From Candidatus Zixiibacteriota bacterium (GTDB taxonomy: Bacteria; Zixibacteria; MSB-5A5; SM1-73): 5,858 nucleotides of DNA. Below are positions 4,841-5,858 of the stretch, piece by piece. Both the position numbers and the translations under genes were made by a program. Position 1 is the stretch's first letter; every line of letters begins with the position of its first letter. The notes under the pieces were generated by a model. It was given only the letters and a program-made list of their open reading frames with translations. It did no database searches and was not told where the DNA came from. Location: contig CP070839.1 in assembly GCA_020341875.1 (NCBI GenBank), positions 1,282,058-1,287,915 on the forward strand. Reading direction: 5' to 3'.

Positions 4841-5341
4841 TCAGGATTCTGGAGGATTTTCGCCAATATCCTGATGCCTCTTAACAATGGCGCTTATCTC
4901 CTCCTGTTTGGGCTTGAACACCATAAAGCAAAAAAGCGTAAAGGCCGCGAAAAGAACGAATCTCTCTAAGCTCCCTCCCAGCAAATAATATACTAATCCA
5001 TAGATGGTGGGGGCAAGCGAAAGAGAGAAGATTATCACGCCCATCTGGAAAAGTGTTTGCTCGACATTTGAGTTTTCACTGCCTCTTTCGAAAGACTTAC
5101 CGCGGGACAGAAAGGTTCTCTTCACGAAATAGATGGCTGGAATCTCCGATAGGGCCACCGCAATTAACACCCAGAAGAAGAGTCCCAGGTCCCTGACCGC
5201 ACCGAGATCGATTCCGCGGGTCCTAACAAGCACTCCTACAAAGATCAAGACGACCGGCGCGAATACGTTCATCAGCAAGCCCAGGTTCAAGACCCTGGAG
5301 TGCATTCTTTCTATGTCTACGGGACTAGTCAGCGTTTCCAC
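4841..5341 (-). CDS. Four-helix membrane protein of unknown function, overlapping tadA
   Basis: A protein of 166 residues (from the GTG at 5341) that I do not recognise. It starts polar (VETLTSPVDIERMHSR, initiator read as Met), then shows two hydrophobic segments, NLGLLMNVFAPVVLIFVGVL and LGLFFWVLIAVALSEIPAIY. A charged loop (FVKRTFLSRGKSFERGSENS) follows, then two more segments (MGVIIFSLSLAPTIYGLVYY and LFAAFTLFCFMVF). It ends in a charged cytosolic-type tail (KPKQEEISAIVKRHQDIGEN). The GTG overlaps the tadA stop by 17 nt and has AAGGGAAGAAGA in front, so translational coupling to tadA is likely. The next in-frame ATG, at 5305, would lose 12 residues and has a weaker site. A longer frame from an ATG at 5389 lies deep inside tadA and is less likely. 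The gene is real by its coherent helices and coupling; the function is open. Confidence 0.7.
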   Translation of the reverse strand: METLTSPVDIERMHSRVLNLGLLMNVFAPVVLIFVGVLVRTRGIDLGAVRDLGLFFWVLIAVALSEIPAIYFVKRTFLSRGKSFERGSENSNVEQTLFQMGVIIFSLSLAPTIYGLVYYLLGGSLERFVLFAAFTLFCFMVFKPKQEEISAIVKRHQDIGENPPES

Positions 5342-5828
5342 TCTTCTTCCCTTTCTTATCTTCCAAGCTCTTCCGGCGAAGCTTCTCAAAAAACTTATGC
5401 AAAACCCGGCTGCACTCTTTCTCTAAGATGTACGGGACTACCTCGAGCTGATGATTCAGCCGTATGTCCTGAACGATATTATATAACGAGCCACATGCTC
5501 CTGCTTTTGGGTCTTTCGAACCGAATACCAACCGATCTATCCTGCTCAGGACCAGAGCCCCAGCGCACATTGCACACGGCTCAATGGTCACGTATACGGA
5601 TGCCCCGGAGAGTCTCCAGGAATTGAGATAGGTGGAAGCGGCTCCTATGGCAATGATCTCGGCATGAGCCGTAGGATCGTTTAGGCCTTCCACTTGATTG
5701 TGTCCCCTACCGATGATTTTATTCTCATATACGACCACCGCTCCGACAGGTACTTCTCCCTTCTTCAGGGCTAACCCTGCCTCAACTAAGGCGTGTCGCA
5801 TCCATCTTTCGTCTTCGGCATCAGGCAT
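5325..5828 (-). CDS. tadA: tRNA-specific adenosine deaminase TadA
   Basis: A 167-residue cytosolic zinc enzyme that deaminates the wobble adenosine (A34) of tRNA-Arg(ACG) to inosine. Both signature motifs are intact: H55-A-E57 in DPTAHAEIIAI (zinc His and proton-shuttling Glu) and P84-C85-A-M-C88 in IEPCAMCAGALVLSRI. KKGEVPVGAVVV and GRGHNQ are also typical, and length fits the family. Against paralogues, the tight WRLSGASVYVTIEPCAMCAGA core and the VFGSKDPKAGACGSLYN segment point to TadA rather than a guanine or cytosine deaminase. The ATG at 5828 gives the normal N-terminus. The frame stays open upstream to the window edge, but the ten codons there contain no ATG, GTG or TTG. No good ribosome site is seen. 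The basic tail (KKGKKSGNAD) overlaps the next gene. A nearby tRNA-Ser gene is a recurrent arrangement for tadA, as in Bacillus. Confidence 0.95.
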   Translation of the reverse strand: MPDAEDERWMRHALVEAGLALKKGEVPVGAVVVYENKIIGRGHNQVEGLNDPTAHAEIIAIGAASTYLNSWRLSGASVYVTIEPCAMCAGALVLSRIDRLVFGSKDPKAGACGSLYNIVQDIRLNHQLEVVPYILEKECSRVLHKFFEKLRRKSLEDKKGKKSGNAD

Positions 5829-5858
5829 GGTTTGAAAAGCGGCCGATGTTAAAACACA

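Noticed and set aside
4793..4860. Separate promoter for the tRNA-Ser gene
   Set aside because: No pair of -35 and -10 boxes with acceptable spacing could be found; only the heptamer repeat and the end of the upstream gene are present.

Overview
The window suggests an uncultured, probably Gram-negative bacterium of medium GC. The signs are strong AAGGAGG-type ribosome sites, exported zinc-peptidase-family proteins with signal peptides, a tRNA gene without encoded CCA, and many structured intergenic repeats. The repeats resemble those of assembled environmental genomes, but the phylum cannot be fixed from this sequence. Every gene I accept lies on the minus strand, so transcription runs from high to low coordinates.

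In the direction of transcription, the right end holds tadA (tRNA-wobble adenosine deaminase, 5325-5828). It overlaps a small four-helix membrane protein of unknown role (4841-5341). A short heptamer repeat and a well-folded tRNA-Ser(CGA) (4708-4792) follow.

The tRNA leads straight into a tandem array with an exact 27-nt period, made of the pentamer CGGAG plus 22 nt. Next comes a small GIY-YIG nuclease-like gene (4294-4560). After it lies a 20-bp copy of the tRNA-Ser 3' end, which enters a second array of the same kind (4152-4210). That array ends in a likely intrinsic terminator. A small HXXEE-like membrane protein follows (3672-4121).

The left part starts with a good sigma-70-type promoter (3558-3585). 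It drives a pair of exported M16-family proteins. The first (2183-3514) has the zinc motif HVFEH but lacks the arginine of the R/Y substrate-binding pair. The second (584-2080) has lost the zinc motif but keeps R/Y. This is the arrangement expected of a two-subunit M16B peptidase with a shared active site. A three-hairpin repeat lies between them. Downstream, after another structured repeat, is the N-terminal part of an OPT-family oligopeptide transporter (<1-437). If these genes are co-expressed, peptide cleavage outside the cytoplasm and peptide uptake may be linked; that is inference.

The least ordinary part is 4145-4792. Two 'tRNA-Ser 3' end + 27-nt palindrome array' modules lie in the same orientation on either side of a GIY-YIG gene. 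The paired arms of the palindromes differ between modules but stay complementary, which suggests selection for structure or a common copying mechanism.
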